Positions 34,312 through 45,807 of a stretch of DNA of 64,000 nucleotides are shown piece by piece. Source of the stretch: Lepidurus packardi. Taxonomy: Eukaryota; Arthropoda; Branchiopoda; Notostraca; Triopsidae. The stretch lies in the NCBI GenBank assembly GCA_023053545.1, contig JAKZAN010000007.1, positions 10,478,001-10,542,000 of the forward strand, read 5' to 3'. Position numbers and translations under genes: made by a program. A model generated the notes under the pieces. That model saw nothing but the letters and a program-made list of their open reading frames with translations, was not told where the DNA came from and searched no databases. Position 1 is the stretch's first letter, and each line of letters opens with the position of its first letter.

Positions 34312-35156
34312 ATGGCCAAGGAAAAGAGTGTAGAATATGAATTGTTCGCGAAACAAAAAGCGGAGCAGCTTACAGAAAATGATTTGAGCAGAAAAGGCTC
34401 GATTGACAGTGAAATTGTGGAAGTAGTGCAGTTTATAAACAACTGTTCCGCTTATTTTACTACGAGTTCGTGTTCCGGGCGCATTGTTTTGTTTTCAACT
34501 GAGGTGTTTAACTATTTAAGCTCTTTTAGATGTTAAAACAGTTCTGTTACTTAAGGTTTATCTTTTTTTAGACAGACGCCGAAAAGATTCAAAAACAAGG
34601 TTGCAAATGGCTGCACGTAACGCACGAATTCTGCAAATCCGAAGATCTCATTCCGCATTTAGCTGATCCTGGGGATCTGGTTTTTAAATTCGAAGCGTTT
34701 GTACTCCACGTTCAATGCAGAAGCCTCGAGGATGCACATCTTATCGTAAGTTAACTTTCTAAACTTCCAAAAGTAGAGACTGGAAAGAATTCTAACGAAA
34801 ATGGTATTTTGAATAGTTGGCTGCAGCTGTTCAGTCGGGTTTCCGGAATTCAGGCGTTTCTTACCGCTGGCAAAAGCGAAAAGGAGAAGTGGGGAAGATT
34901 ATAGCGGCTGTCAGAAGCACACACTCTTTGGAAGTCCCCCTTTCCCTTAAGGGAACACTGCTAGTCACTGAAAAGGTATAGAAAGTAAGCACTTTTATGT
35001 GTACTTTTCTTATTAATTTGCTTTCTTTTATCGTTCAAGTATGTGGAGTTTGTGGTGGAAAAAGCCAACCTTTTATTACGCGAAAACCAGTGTCGAATTC
35101 AACGATTTTTTGACCAATTCAAGCAGAATGTCGAGAAAGCAGTGAAAACAAGATGA
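34312..35156 (+). CDS. TYW3: tRNA wybutosine-synthesising protein 3 homologue
   Basis: Four exons: 34312-34503, 34572-34745, 34817-34975, 35040-35156, about 213 residues. Family signatures are [20 protein letters not shown] near the N-terminus, [37 protein letters not shown] and [32 protein letters not shown]3 is the S-adenosylmethionine-dependent methyltransferase that adds the N-4 methyl group in wybutosine formation at position 37 of tRNA-Phe. The protein is near the usual length and looks intact. Its stop is 112 bp from the stop of the converging KRTCAP2 gene. Confidence 0.93.
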
Positions 35157-35268
35157 GTTGTCTCCTTAGGGCGTTTTAGCAAGGAGACTTGGTTTCTAGT
35201 GTAACACATTGTGGGAATTAAATTGATTTTTATATTCAAATGTCGAATTATTTGGAAAGAATTACTTT

Positions 35269-35855
35269 CTACTTCTTCTTTTTGGCGGATTGGGCAGAAG
35301 TTTGTGCCGCTTGCACGTACGTTTTGAGAGACACTTGGTTGATGAAATAAAGGCCAATTAACGACAACAGCAAACTGTTATAAAAGATAATGGTTAATTA
35401 CGAATTAAAAAGGAATCTTTTGTGTCGTATTTCTTACGTTACGGTAACACAGACGCGGTGAACCATGCCTGCAGCCAATAAGGAAACTCCTAGGCATAGA
35501 ACAACTTCAGTTAGCTTGGTCTGGAAGCCTTTGCCGAAAAGTGCCGTTTCGAGATTGCCCACCGCCTATAACAATCATGAAAATTCACATCATTAGTTAT
35601 TGTTTGTATGATTCTTTGTAAGGGACATTACTGTCAGGAGAAATACGAAAAGAGCCGAGCCCAAATATCCTCCAAGTAAAGTTGTCGGCTGCGAAGAGGC
35701 CAGCCAAGTCTTGAACATTTGCATGGAAGAAAATGTGAGAACAGCCAAAATACTGGCAACGGCCAGGGAGCTGCTGCTCGATAACGCTAAGGAAAGAGTA
35801 GAGTAGGTAACATAAGATTGAACAGAATAATTTAAGCGTTTGGAACCTTACCCAT
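35269..35855 (-). CDS. KRTCAP2: KRTCAP2, oligosaccharyltransferase subunit
   Basis: Four exons, right to left: 35855-35852 (only ATG plus one base), 35786-35632, 35565-35438, 35374-35269, about 130 residues (human 136). Diagnostic stretches are [62 protein letters not shown] and [10 protein letters not shown], with a Lys-rich KKKK end. Three or four membrane helices. The protein is an accessory subunit of the STT3A-containing oligosaccharyltransferase at the ER translocon. The 4-nt first coding exon is supported by phase (ATG G/GTAAGG joined to CG TTA TCG) and gives the expected MALSS start, but it is the weakest part. Confidence 0.88.
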
Positions 35856-36572
35856 TATGTGCAATATATAACGCAAAACCTTTTCAAATTGAACTGAATG
35901 GGTTGATATTTGTGTTTTCGTTTGTGTTTTCCGGCTTCTGTCGTTCTGTGGGCAGCGCTTAATACGTTCTCTAATGCTATAGGCTGCATACGTAAGACAC
36001 CTTGCTAGACGACTAGAGGAGCGAGAAGGCTACTTACAAAGCAACTTCGAAGACGACTTGTTTCGGTGGCTTGGCAGCGTGCTATCTAATCTACTTACTA
36101 GTAGGCTTTCTTGTTTGGCAGACTGCAGAGCCATCTGTAGCAACTAATTGTGGTTAATAGAAGCATTTGCTCCATTCGATCCTTTCCTGTACAGTCGACA
36201 ATGCATTCGGTAGATGGCGCTGTTCGACTATAAACGACAAGAAGAAGAAAAAGAAGATCCTTTCCTGTATTTTTATTGCATTGATTAAGAAAACATGGCT
36301 ACTAGAAACGTAAAAGTACGGGATATTGTACCTTAAATTGCGAATATTGTAGGTTAAATTACAAACTCGTGAATTGGTTGTGGGAAGTTGAACTGCATCT
36401 ATCCTACGTTAGATGGCCGTACTGGCCGGACCCTTATTTGTTTACATAGAAAGTTGCTGTGTTTGGTTTTCTGACATAAACTTCTGGTCCATTTAAGTAG
36501 CAAAGTAAACTGCTGAGCTATTATAACTTGTATTATTATTTAGAAGGTTAAAGTGAAACTGAAAGCGACAAA
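35856..36572. promoter_or_regulatory. Divergent upstream region KRTCAP2/IK
   Basis: 717 bp between opposed starts. The GTATTATTATTTAG stretch just before 36542 resembles an intron end, so IK may have a non-coding first exon here. No other motif is clear. Confidence 0.4.
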
Positions 36573-39500
36573 ATGGAGCTGAACGCTGACGGTTCGCAGC
36601 GATTGACGAATGAGGATTTCAGGAAGTTAATGATGACTCCTAGGGCTGGATCGTCTTCAATTGCTAGTTCCTCTACCTCTACTCCAGCTCCTGCCAGTAC
36701 TACTACATCAGCTGCCTCTGATAGCAAAGTAAAACCCGCGTTCAAGACGCCTAAACTCCTCAAAGGCAACTCTGAGAAGGCGCAACAAAGAAAAGAGAAA
36801 AAAGAGTAATAATTCCTTACTTTATTCCACTAAAAACGCTCACTAATCATTCCTATCACTCTAACCCAGGTTTTACGCCAAATTACAACAAGAAGAAGAC
36901 GACATCCTTGCTGATTTGGCCAAAAAGTACCGCGATCGAGCTAAAGAACGCCGAGATGGAGTTCCCGAGTACAGAGAAGACCCTATTTCGGCTGCTGGAG
37001 CTTATAAAGCAGTGGCTCCTGACTCGAAATCGTAAGAAACACTAACTGTCACTCTACCCCATATTCAAACTCATGTGGGTTTAAAGGGGCATGGACGCTG
37101 CTGAACGACGTCGACTTTTGATCCAAGAATCCAAGTTTTTGGGTGGTGACATGGAACACACCCATTTGGTCAAGGGTTTGGATTACGCCCTGCTCCAGAA
37201 AGTCCGCAGTGAGATTACCACCGCGGAAGAAGACGAGGAGGAAGCCATTGAAGAAGCAGCCGATAGTGTCGACAAAAAAGACGCCACACCAGACCAGGAA
37301 GATGAAACAGACCTCACTTTCCGCACGATTATGGGCAAAAACATATTCAAGTTAGATCTTTCAATCACATTTCGGTTCCATATCTCATTACGTTTTTTGT
37401 TCCAATAATAACAGCCTTTCGCCCGTTCATTCAATATCTTTTAATTATTAATAAAATGTCCACTTTCTAGGACGCTTTTCCAAAGCCCTCATCCTCAGAG
37501 GAACGAATTGTTTATGCCGGGAAGAACGGCGTACGTCATTGATCTCGAAGAGGAATACGTCGACAGCGATATTCCCACCACTCTCATTAGAAGTAAAGCT
37601 GATTGCCCTCATTTAGAGGTACAATTTCGAACTCTTCATTGTCAATTGGACATATTTTTTTATAAATAAACCAATTAATACATTTTATAATTTTAATTAG
37701 ACAAATTAATTTTAATAGACAAATTAATTTTAATTAGACAAATTAATTTTAATAGACAAATTAATTGTTTATTTTTTTTTTTTTTTCAATTTAAAGCCGG
37801 CGTAGGCTTGAAAGCCTGTTGCCAAACTATGTATTTGTCGTATCCTTGCAAGATATTATATTATAAAAACAGATACTAATAACAGGGTTGGATGGATGGG
37901 ATGGGGGTCAAGGGAGAAGGGTGTAAGGGGGGTAGAAAAAGTACTGCAATGATTGGGTGAGCTTCTCGTCCTTGGCTGGTTGCTGAATTGAAAGTCTGTT
38001 TGGCCTCGTTAAGGAAAAGTTTCACCGCTGGGAATAGTTTTGGGTCCATGAGAAAGTTCTGAGGTTTAAAGTGCAGTTTGAGGGAACTGTGGGCTCTAAT
38101 CAACTTCGCTCTGCACTTGTTTAACCAACGACAATGTATAAAAACGTGGTGAAGGTCTTGGATAACCATTTCCGGGCATGGGCAAAGCTTAGTGGGCGAA
38201 CGGCCAATTCTATACAAATAGCTCAATGTTGGGAAGTGCGTGGATCGGACCTGTATAATCGTTGCAATGGTATTTCTTGGTAGTCTTGAGTTGATGATTC
38301 CATGAAGAGATGGAACAGCATTCAAATCTTTTAAAGGGCTATTAGTTGATTCCCATCCATTTTGCCACGTTTTAATAAGCGCTTTTTTAATTTCTAGTAG
38401 GGCTTCTTTTTGGGTTGCGGGTGGGCTTGACCAGATTGCCCTGGCCAGGCATCTTGTCCTTTCTTCACAGGATGCATACATCTTGTGTCTCTGGGTTTCT
38501 ACCTGTATTGGCCATTTCTGCCAGTTCTTATGCGCATAGTGTCGTAGAAGTGTCCATTTTAACTTTAAGTTTAATGGTAGGACGCCTGTATCAACCTCTA
38601 GGGCTATGGTTGGGGTTGAAGGAAGTGCTCCTGAAATTAGCAGAAGGCCTCTTCGGTATATTTGGGTGATAGGCCGAAGCCTGGTTTCCGAGGCATTGCA
38701 CCAAGCTGGGTATCCATAGGTCAACTTTGAAACGATAGTTGCATGGAAGAGAGTGCGTACTTGGGAGCATGTGATGGACTTCGAAATTTTGATCAACCGG
38801 TGGATCCTCTGAAGGGTGTTATTACATTGAGCTGCTAGTAGGGAAATATGGCTTTGCCATGTGAGCCTGTTATCATAGATTACGCCCAGGTATCTCACTG
38901 CCTCCTTTGGGTAGATAGTTGTCGTTCCCCATATTAGCGGGGCAACCTCTTCTGTTCTTTTTCTTGAGAAGTGTATCAACTCGGTCTTGTCCCTGGAGAA
39001 TTCTAGCTCAAACTTCCTTCCCCATTTTTCTAGTGAGCATAGATTGTTCGCTAAAAGTCTTGTGTTCCATTCGCTGGACGAACCCGAAGTGTGGAGGAGC
39101 AAATCATCGGCGAAGGCACCGATGTGAATTCGTTTCCGGTTTATTACACTTAGCGCCCCGTTGATATATAACAAAAAGATGATAGGTGATATTGGAGATC
39201 CTTGCGGTACACCTTTTTTTATGGCATATGTTTGACTGTTTTCCGTTCCGTGTACGACGAATGCTCTCCTGTCTTGGAGGAAGCTCTGTATCCACTTGAC
39301 AATCTGTGAGGGCACCTTTAGTTTCTTCATTTCGGCAACCAGTTTTTGATGTACTACGTTGTCAAATGCTCCTTTAATATCAAGTAGGAGGGCTGTTTGA
39401 ACTTTGCCTCTGTCAAAGCTGTTTAGTACGGAGTTACTGAGTTCCATGAGGGCATCTGTTGTACCTCTCCCTGGTCTAAAACCCCATTGCATATCCGACA

Positions 39501-41373
39501 GCTTGTTGTTGTTTTCAAGGAAAGTTTGCAGTCTGGAAGCTACTGCTTTTTCAAGAATTTTTCCAAGAATAGGTAAGAGGGCGATTGGCCGGAAACTTTT
39601 TATTGAGCTGTAGTCCTTCTTGCCGGGTTTCGGTAAGGGCAGTACTTTCGCTATCTTCCACAAAGAGGGATAGTGACCAAAGGTGAGAGAGGCGTTAAAG
39701 ATTTTGACCACGGTTGCAGAAATGGTCGTCCATTGTTCGTAATTCGTCCAATGGTCGTAATTGTTTATTAATTTGTCTATTAATATGTCTATTAATTTGT
39801 AATATTAATTTATTAATTTGTATGATTAATTTTTATTTTTTTTAAAAGTTAATTTCATTTAATTAATTTTTTTAAATTTAATTTTTAATTTTTATAATTA
39901 ATTTTTATAATTAATTTATTAATTTTATTAATTTGTAAAATTAATTTGTCTATTAATAATTAATCTATGTTGTTTTCCATTTTTAGTATTACATGTCGAT
40001 GTCCACGAACGATATTGTCATCAGCAAACTAGCGCAGATTTTATCCTATTTGCGACAAGGTGGTAAACCGTTAAGAAAACCGAAAGTCCGTAAAGAGAAG
40101 GCTGAAGCAGTTGAAAAAGTATTTTTTCTTATATTTTTTTCCATTGAATTTGGTTTTCTTAACTAATTTTGATGGCGATTGTTAGCCCCGACCGGTACAA
40201 GACAGTATCTATGGTGATATTGGGGATTACGTGCCAAGTACGAATAAGAAAGAGAGCAGGGATAGGTAACTTAAATTGAATAACGAAATAATTCTCATTT
40301 GAATTCGTTATTTCAATTTCTTTTTGTAGGGAGAGAGAAAAGGGGAGGGATAAAGAAAGGTACCGGGAAAAAGAACGCGAAAAGCCGAAAGAAAAGACCT
40401 CCCATCGACATCGCGATCGAGAACGGACCAAAGATCGCGAAGAAAGAGACCGAGACCATCGTGGTACTGGCCGGGATCATGAAAGGGAGCGCGAACGGAG
40501 TCGCCGATCCGGAGAAGAGAAGAATAAAGGCTACTTTGGCGAGACTGAAGCTTCCGGCAAGGATAAACACCGCAGTAGGCGTGGCTACACTGATCCTATC
40601 GAGAAAGAGGAAGGCGAAAGCGTTGTTTTACGCGAAGCTGCCAAAACGTGATTTTTTTAAGCTTATTATTTAAACCCTTTAAATTTAAACCCTTTTTTTA
40701 TTAGTTAAAGGAATTAAAATGAGAATTTTGTTTAATTTTTTAAAGATTGAACGCGTTGTTGAAGCCTGGGAGTGGGGAAAGCGCGGCTAATTCGAGTGGA
40801 ACTTTGGATGCAGAACCCAGCAAAAGTACGAAAAAAGAAGAGAAACTCCTCGCGAGGTTAACTGAGCCCGAAGGATATGCGGAATGTTACCCTGGCTTTG
40901 AGGAAATGCAGGAAGCTATTGATGATTCGGATGAAGAGGTGGATTACACCAAAATGGACATGGTATATATATATATTTATAAAAAAGAAAAAAAGAATTG
41001 AGTTTATTACATTTTCTTTTTCTTTTCTAGGGAAATAAGAAGGGGCCGGTTGGGCGCTGGGACTTTGATACGCAGGAAGAGTACAGCGATTATATGAATA
41101 AGAAGGAAGCCTTACCTAAAGCTGCGTTCCAGTATGGTTTGAAGATGACCGATGGACGCAAAACGCGGAGGATTCAGAAAGAAAAGAACGAAAAAGCGCA
41201 TTTGGATCGAGAATGGCAGAAGATCCAAGCGATCATTCAGAAGCGAAAGGGTGGAGCTGATGATGCTGGAGAAGGGTACGTTTTCTTTTCTTTACAGAAT
41301 ACATTGAATGGATTTAATATTGGAAATTTTTTTTTGTTGCAGAAAAAAACCGGAGAAAATCCCTCGTGTATAA
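36573..41373 (+). CDS. IK: Protein Red / IK cytokine, spliceosome B-complex factor
   Basis: Ten exons: 36573-36805, 36870-37031, 37087-37350, 37471-37618, 39987-40118, 40186-40265, 40330-40647, 40746-40962, 41031-41275, 41343-41373, about 609 residues (human 557). Signatures are DILADLAKKYRDRAKERRDG, ESKFLGGDMEHTHLVKGLDY, NELFMPGRTAYVIDLEEEYV, DSDIPTTLIRSKADCPHLE, NDIVISKLAQILSYLRQGG, YGDIGDYVPST, an Arg/Glu/Asp (RED) repeat region in exon 7, DDSDEEVDYTKMD, and WDFDTQEEYSDYMNKKEALP. RED binds SMU1 and is needed for B-complex activation. Intron 4 (37619-39986, 2.37 kb) is enlarged by an antisense LINE insertion. AATAAA at about 41486 is a likely polyadenylation signal. Confidence 0.95.
37774..39757 (-). 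mobile_element. 5'-truncated non-LTR retrotransposon (I/Jockey-like) in IK intron 4
   Basis: On the minus strand an open frame of 611 codons (39711-37876), which stays open up to the truncated end, encodes a reverse transcriptase: WKIAKVLPLPKPGK, SFRPIALLPILGKILEK, WGFRPGRGTTDALMEL, LDIKGAFDNV, GVPQGSPISPIIFLLYI, the catalytic FADDLL box, and YLGVIYDNRLTW. A C-terminal tail with a CPCPEM...H...HC zinc-like motif follows. The AP endonuclease and ORF1 are missing, so it is dead on arrival. The 3' end has poly(A) (poly(T) at 37771-37786 on +). TAATTGTTTATT occurs at 37762-37773 and 39758-39769 as a 12 bp target-site duplication. No stop or frameshift interrupts the RT frame, so the insertion is young. 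Confidence 0.92.
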
Positions 41374-41559
41374 AGTCATGTGTCCTAGTATGTACTGTTG
41401 AGAAGATTACACATTTGTGTACGATACTATAAGCTCTATATGCTAAACGTGTAGCTAAACGTACCGTACTGTACTTTATTCATCAAATAAATGAAAGTAA
41501 TCCACTTGCCTTCTATGCGTTTGATTTTTTTCCATTTTTGGGGGTATTATTTATAGTTA

Positions 41560-41710
41560 TTTTATCCGCAGTTTTTCGTTTACGTCAGTTTTCGTTTTAT
41601 TTCTTTTTTTGGTGTTATTTTTAGTTTTTTTATCCGCAGTTTTTCGCTTACGTCAGTTTTCGTTTTATTTCTTTTTTTGTACTATTTTTAGTTATTTTAT
41701 TCGCAGTTAA
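41560..41710. repeat. Tandem ~67 bp repeat downstream of IK
   Basis: TAT(C/T)CGCAGTT occurs at about 41564, 41631 and 41699 within units that also share CGTCAGTTTTCGTTTTATTTC. About 2.5 copies. Confidence 0.75.
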
Positions 41711-42441
41711 TCGTGTTGTTCTTGTTAGATATGACAGTTGGCGATGATTAAAAGCAGGCAGACATTTCAATTGTGGAGAAGAGTAAATTATTGTGTACTG
41801 AACAGTGCGAAACATGTTTCGAACAAAAACACCAGGAACGGCCGAAGAGGAAAGTTGCATGGATGCTCCATAGATGGCCACCGTGTTCCCCAAGAGAGCT
41901 GTAGAGCAATGAGCAAATTGGAGGTAGGCTTCACGGAATAGCGCATTACATGCACACAACTTTATTTATTACACATTATTTATGTATATAGACATTTATT
42001 ATAGACTCTTTCATAGACGTGATATTCTTATTATCAATTTGAGATGATTTCAAACAGAAATTTATGAAGGACAGACAGAAATTCCCGTTTATAGATATTT
42101 AGAGGGTACGTTATTTACACCCAAGGTGGATACACTTGCAGGTAAGATGTACAGCAATGATTCATTGTCAAGGACTTGTGCTGTACGATCTTGAACCCAG
42201 CCACCTTCTGTATTGTTGTGACCAAAAGCATTCAAGGCCAGGTACAACCTATGCTAATGCTCCATTGACCCTGTTGGATGCGGTTCGCGGTCAATACACT
42301 GTATAGTGTAGTACTGTATAGCCTTCAGTACCTGTTTACTACCTTGTTTGTCCCCTTTTCACCCTAGTATATAAGGTTAGCACACAGTTGAACCCTCATC
42401 GCAGTCCGTTTGTACGGGGCCTGTGTCCAACAGTCTTTTTC
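41711..42441. promoter_or_regulatory. Upstream region of the PAN-like gene with a TATA box
   Basis: AGTATATAAGG at about 42367-42377 is a good TATA box, placing a start site near 42395-42405. The first ATG after it is at 42442. Further upstream I see no gene. Confidence 0.55.
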
Positions 42442-42570
42442 ATGCACTCTTACAAGTGCAGTAATTGCAATTCTTACCCGGAATTCTTATACTGTGACAC
42501 AGAGTTCTGCTACTGCTCCAAGCCAAGTTTCGTGGGTGGTTTCCTTGCTTTCGTCATGTTTCTCGGGAAA

Positions 42571-44764
42571 ATGAGTGCCGTCCTGGGCGTTCTGTTGATC
42601 CTCAGCTGCGCTGCCTCCCAATCCGCGCACAGTTGCGAAGAGATGGTGTCAACGCTAGTTTTACCCCTTTTGGAAAGAATGGAAGGGATTCTGAAAAACG
42701 TGGAAGCTACCCTTGGCAGCCACGACACTACCGAACCATCTGGTAATTTATCTCCTGCAGAATCTGATAACTCGGCTACTGCAGCATTAGATAATTTCGT
42801 AACCAGCGTCCGTTACGCGAACTCCAGAATGCTCACATCGAATCAGAACTTTTTCCAGTCAAGACTGATTTCAAAAGGTAACAAAAAATCCCAAAAAATT
42901 CCTAAAATTTTTAGAAAATCCTAAAAATTCCTAAAATTAAAAAAAAATTCCTAAAAATTCCTAAAATCTAAAAATTTTTTTTAAAAATTCCTAAAATCTA
43001 AAAATTTTTTTTAAAAATTCCTAAAATTTTTAAAAAATCCTAAAAATTCCTAAAATTAAAAAAAAATTCCTAAAAATTCCTAAAATTTTTAAAAAATCCT
43101 AAAAATTCCTAAAATTAAAAAAAATTCCTAAAAATTCCTAATATTTTTTTAAAAAAATCCTAAGAATTCCTAAAATTAAAAAAAAAATCCTAAAATCTAA
43201 AAAAAAAATCTAAAAATTCATAAAATTTAAAAAAATCCTAAAAATTCCTAAAATTTTTTAAAAAATCCTAAAAATTCCTAAAATTTTTTTTAAAAAATCC
43301 TAAAAATTCCTAAAATTTTAAAAAAATCCCCAAAAATTCCTAAAATTTTTTTTAAAAAAATCCTAAAAATTCCTAAAATTAAAAAAAAAAAAATCTTAAA
43401 AATTCCTAAAATTAAAAAAAAAAATCCAAAAAAATCCTAAAATTAAAAAAAAAAATCCTAAAAAATCCTAAAATTAAAAAAAAATCCTAAAATTCCTAAA
43501 ATTAAAAAAAATCCTAAAAATCCCTAAAATTTTTAAAAAAATCCTAAAAATTTAAAAAAAAATCATAAAAATTCCTAAAATTAAAAAATAAAATCATAAA
43601 AATTCCTAAAATTTTTTAAAAAAATCCTAAAAATTTCTAAAATTAAAAAAAAAAAATCCTAAAAATTCCAAAAGAAACTCTAAAAATGAAAAAAAAAACC
43701 TAAAAATCTCTTAAACATTTTTTAAATTACAGAAATGCCCCTAATCGGGGCTAGGAAGAATTGCAGCTTGTCGTGCAACAAAATACCGGCCTGTCAAGCG
43801 TTCAATTTGTACGAAACCAACACATATTACGTCTGTGAGCTCATAGCAGACAACCTGTGGACCAGCAAATCGAAGCTAGCGTTTTTGAGCTGGACGGGAG
43901 GTACTGTATGGGAGAAGAAAAGTACCGGCAAGGAGCTAGCGTACGTAGACTCCAAGTACAAGCCTGGCGCTCAAGTTCCTTGTGAGGCGTTAAAGCCGGG
44001 ATGTTCCGGTAACTGGCCCAATTGTTTCAACTGCGTGAAACATTGCGTCGATAGTTTTGCTCGGTATCCTTATCAATCCAGTTAAGTATTTTTTTTATAA
44101 AAGCCTCCCAATCCGAATTGCTTATTTTTTTGTTTTTTTTATATGTATGCTCCATCCAGGAACTCCCCAGAATGACGAAATTACCAGAGAAACAACCTTG
44201 TGGCCGGATGGCGACCAACCGTTTTCGGTTCCCATCTTCGGCCTTTGTTTCGAAGACCGAACCTTCTTCCTCAGAAGGGACATCAACTTGAGCACCAATC
44301 AAGTGCTCATGGATTACAGGATGTCCCTCGAAGATATGAGTCGGGTGTCCCGGCTGAACGCGTCCCCTGTCTTAGAGTTTGCCTTCAATGGTCCTAACGT
44401 TACGAATGTGTGGAGATCGTACAGATTCGAATACGACAACTGGACCATCGACGCCAAGGGAACGCTGGCGAACATGACCTTCCATGGAAAGTCCAGTAGC
44501 GCCATTGGCGATATCTTCAACTTACGAGGGCAGCCATTGAAACCCACGCCTTTTGTGACCGTCAACGACGACGTCTACGGATGCGGGTCGTTCTGGCAAC
44601 TCAATGATAATTACGCCAGCCTGTGCCCGGGCGGCATGGTTAACATGATGGGGAACGTCAAGTTCGATCGTGGTGGGAAGATCGTTAACACGGGCTTGTC
44701 CCTTCCCCAGTCCGTAGTATCCAACGAAATAATCGACTATGCGCATATAAGAATGAGATCTTGA
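42571..44764 (+). CDS. Secreted protein with a PAN/apple-like cysteine segment
   Basis: Three exons: 42571-42877, 43733-44080, 44160-44764, about 419 residues from the ATG at 42571. That start gives a clean signal peptide (MSAVLGVLLILSCAASQSAH). An upstream in-frame ATG at 42442 is the first after the TATA box and would add 43 residues rich in Cys/Tyr, so the true start is open. Exon 2 carries a Cys-rich segment (NCSLSCNKIPACQAFNLYET, then YYVCELI) that resembles a PAN/apple domain, and a further CEALKPGCSGN...CFNCVKHC cluster. Exon 3 is a C-terminal domain with several NxT/NxS sites (NVTN, NWT, NMT) and two conserved-looking Cys (GLCFED, YGCGSFW). I recognise no named family. It is probably an extracellular glycoprotein. 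Intron 1 is an 855 bp A/T minisatellite. Confidence 0.7.
42890..43720. repeat. A/T minisatellite filling intron 1 of the PAN-like gene
   Basis: Variable ~25-40 bp units of the type AAAATCCTAAAAATTCCTAAAATT occupy almost the entire intron (42878-43732), leaving only short unique splice-site flanks. The unit length varies through A and T run changes. Confidence 0.9.
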
Positions 44765-45257
44765 TCATCCAAACTAAATTATTGCTTGCCGATGCTTTAA
44801 ACTTCCAAGTGCGATAATTTATATGGCTCCATTGGGTACGTGAACCCATCTGCTTACCTTGTTGTTGGCTTAACTTATTTATGAGACAATAATTGTCGTT
44901 TTGGGTAATCTAAAAGAACGGGATAACCACGGAAAGTGAGGCAATAGAGCAAATGAAAAGTGGCCTTTAAGTGTTATTTTTCTTTAGTAATATAGTTTGG
45001 CTGTTAACGTTAGCTGTATAGATTTCTTGGGGATCAATTTCCTTTTTAAAACCCGCAAAAGATACCAAATAGGTAGCGTAGAAGGTAAAATAGTTCGAGT
45101 CCCCCGTGTTGTTAAGGCGAACCGCGGGCCAAGCGAGAACTGGTTTCTGTTCGGTTCGCTATCCATACGTGGAACGGTTCGCTTAGACAGGTTCCATTTA
45201 GCCACGGTGACTGCTGGTGTACGCAATTTCCCAAGTTAAACCGCCGTAAAAAGTAGC
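44765..45257. other. Intergenic region between the PAN-like gene and TBCA
   Basis: No coding content recognised. It should include the TBCA promoter. A plus-strand open frame ending at 45239 has no protein features. Confidence 0.4.
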
Positions 45258-45743
45258 ATGGCAGATCCTCGTTTACGGTCTATGCAAATTAAGACTAATG
45301 TTGTAAAACGCATTGCGAGGGAAAAACAATCCTACGAAGCCGAAACAGAGAAAGAAAAGACCAAAGCTGATGTTATGAGCGAAAACGGTGAGTCATTCTT
45401 TCCTTCCATGTACTTAGGATCAGCCCACGCCACGCACAAGTGGCTCAACAGTGAAAAATCCTGAACTAGTATGATTCATTGTTGAAATTGTCAATAAACC
45501 GCCATCTTTATTTATTATTTCAAACATTTTTCTATTATTGAAGGCACCGACGAAGCAGTGCAGAAAAAACAACAAGAAATCATCCAGGAGTCGTTGATGA
45601 TGGTCAATGACTGCAGGAAACGCCTTAAAACTGCTATAGCTGATCTACAAGGCGTCTTGGAGAACGAAAAAGACCTCAACGAGACCGAGCAATACACAGC
45701 TGCTCAAGAGATCCTCGAAACTGCCGCTCCTCACTTGAATTAA
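45258..45743 (+). CDS. TBCA: Tubulin-specific chaperone A
   Basis: Two exons, 45258-45387 and 45544-45743, giving 109 residues (human 108). The start MADPRLRSMQIKTNVVKRI, the segment IIQESLMMVNDCRKRLKTA and the end LENEKDLNETEQYTAAQEI match the three-helix TBCA bundle. It captures quasi-native beta-tubulin released from prefoldin/CCT in the folding pathway. The stop codon is only 64 bp from the start codon of PDCD7 on the same strand, and no AATAAA lies between. Confidence 0.95.
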
Positions 45744-45807
45744 AAGCGGCTTTTCAAGCTTTTTCTGTGTTCTGCTGCTTTTTGAACTCGTAACTTTCTT
45801 TCTTATA

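Noticed and set aside
37741-37790. Telomere- or centromere-like satellite near the LINE
   Set aside because: The AATTAATTTTAATAGACA repeats are short and local. The poly(T) is the LINE tail.
40299-40673. Plus-strand frame MNSLFQFLFVGREKRGG...
   Set aside because: It is the wrong frame across IK exon 7. The RED-repeat frame fits family and splice phases.
41738-41941. 67-codon frame downstream of IK
   Set aside because: No domain, no splice context, close to the 67 bp repeat. Treated as chance.
42890-43720. CRISPR-like array
   Set aside because: The repeats are A/T slippage units without unique spacers, in an animal intron.
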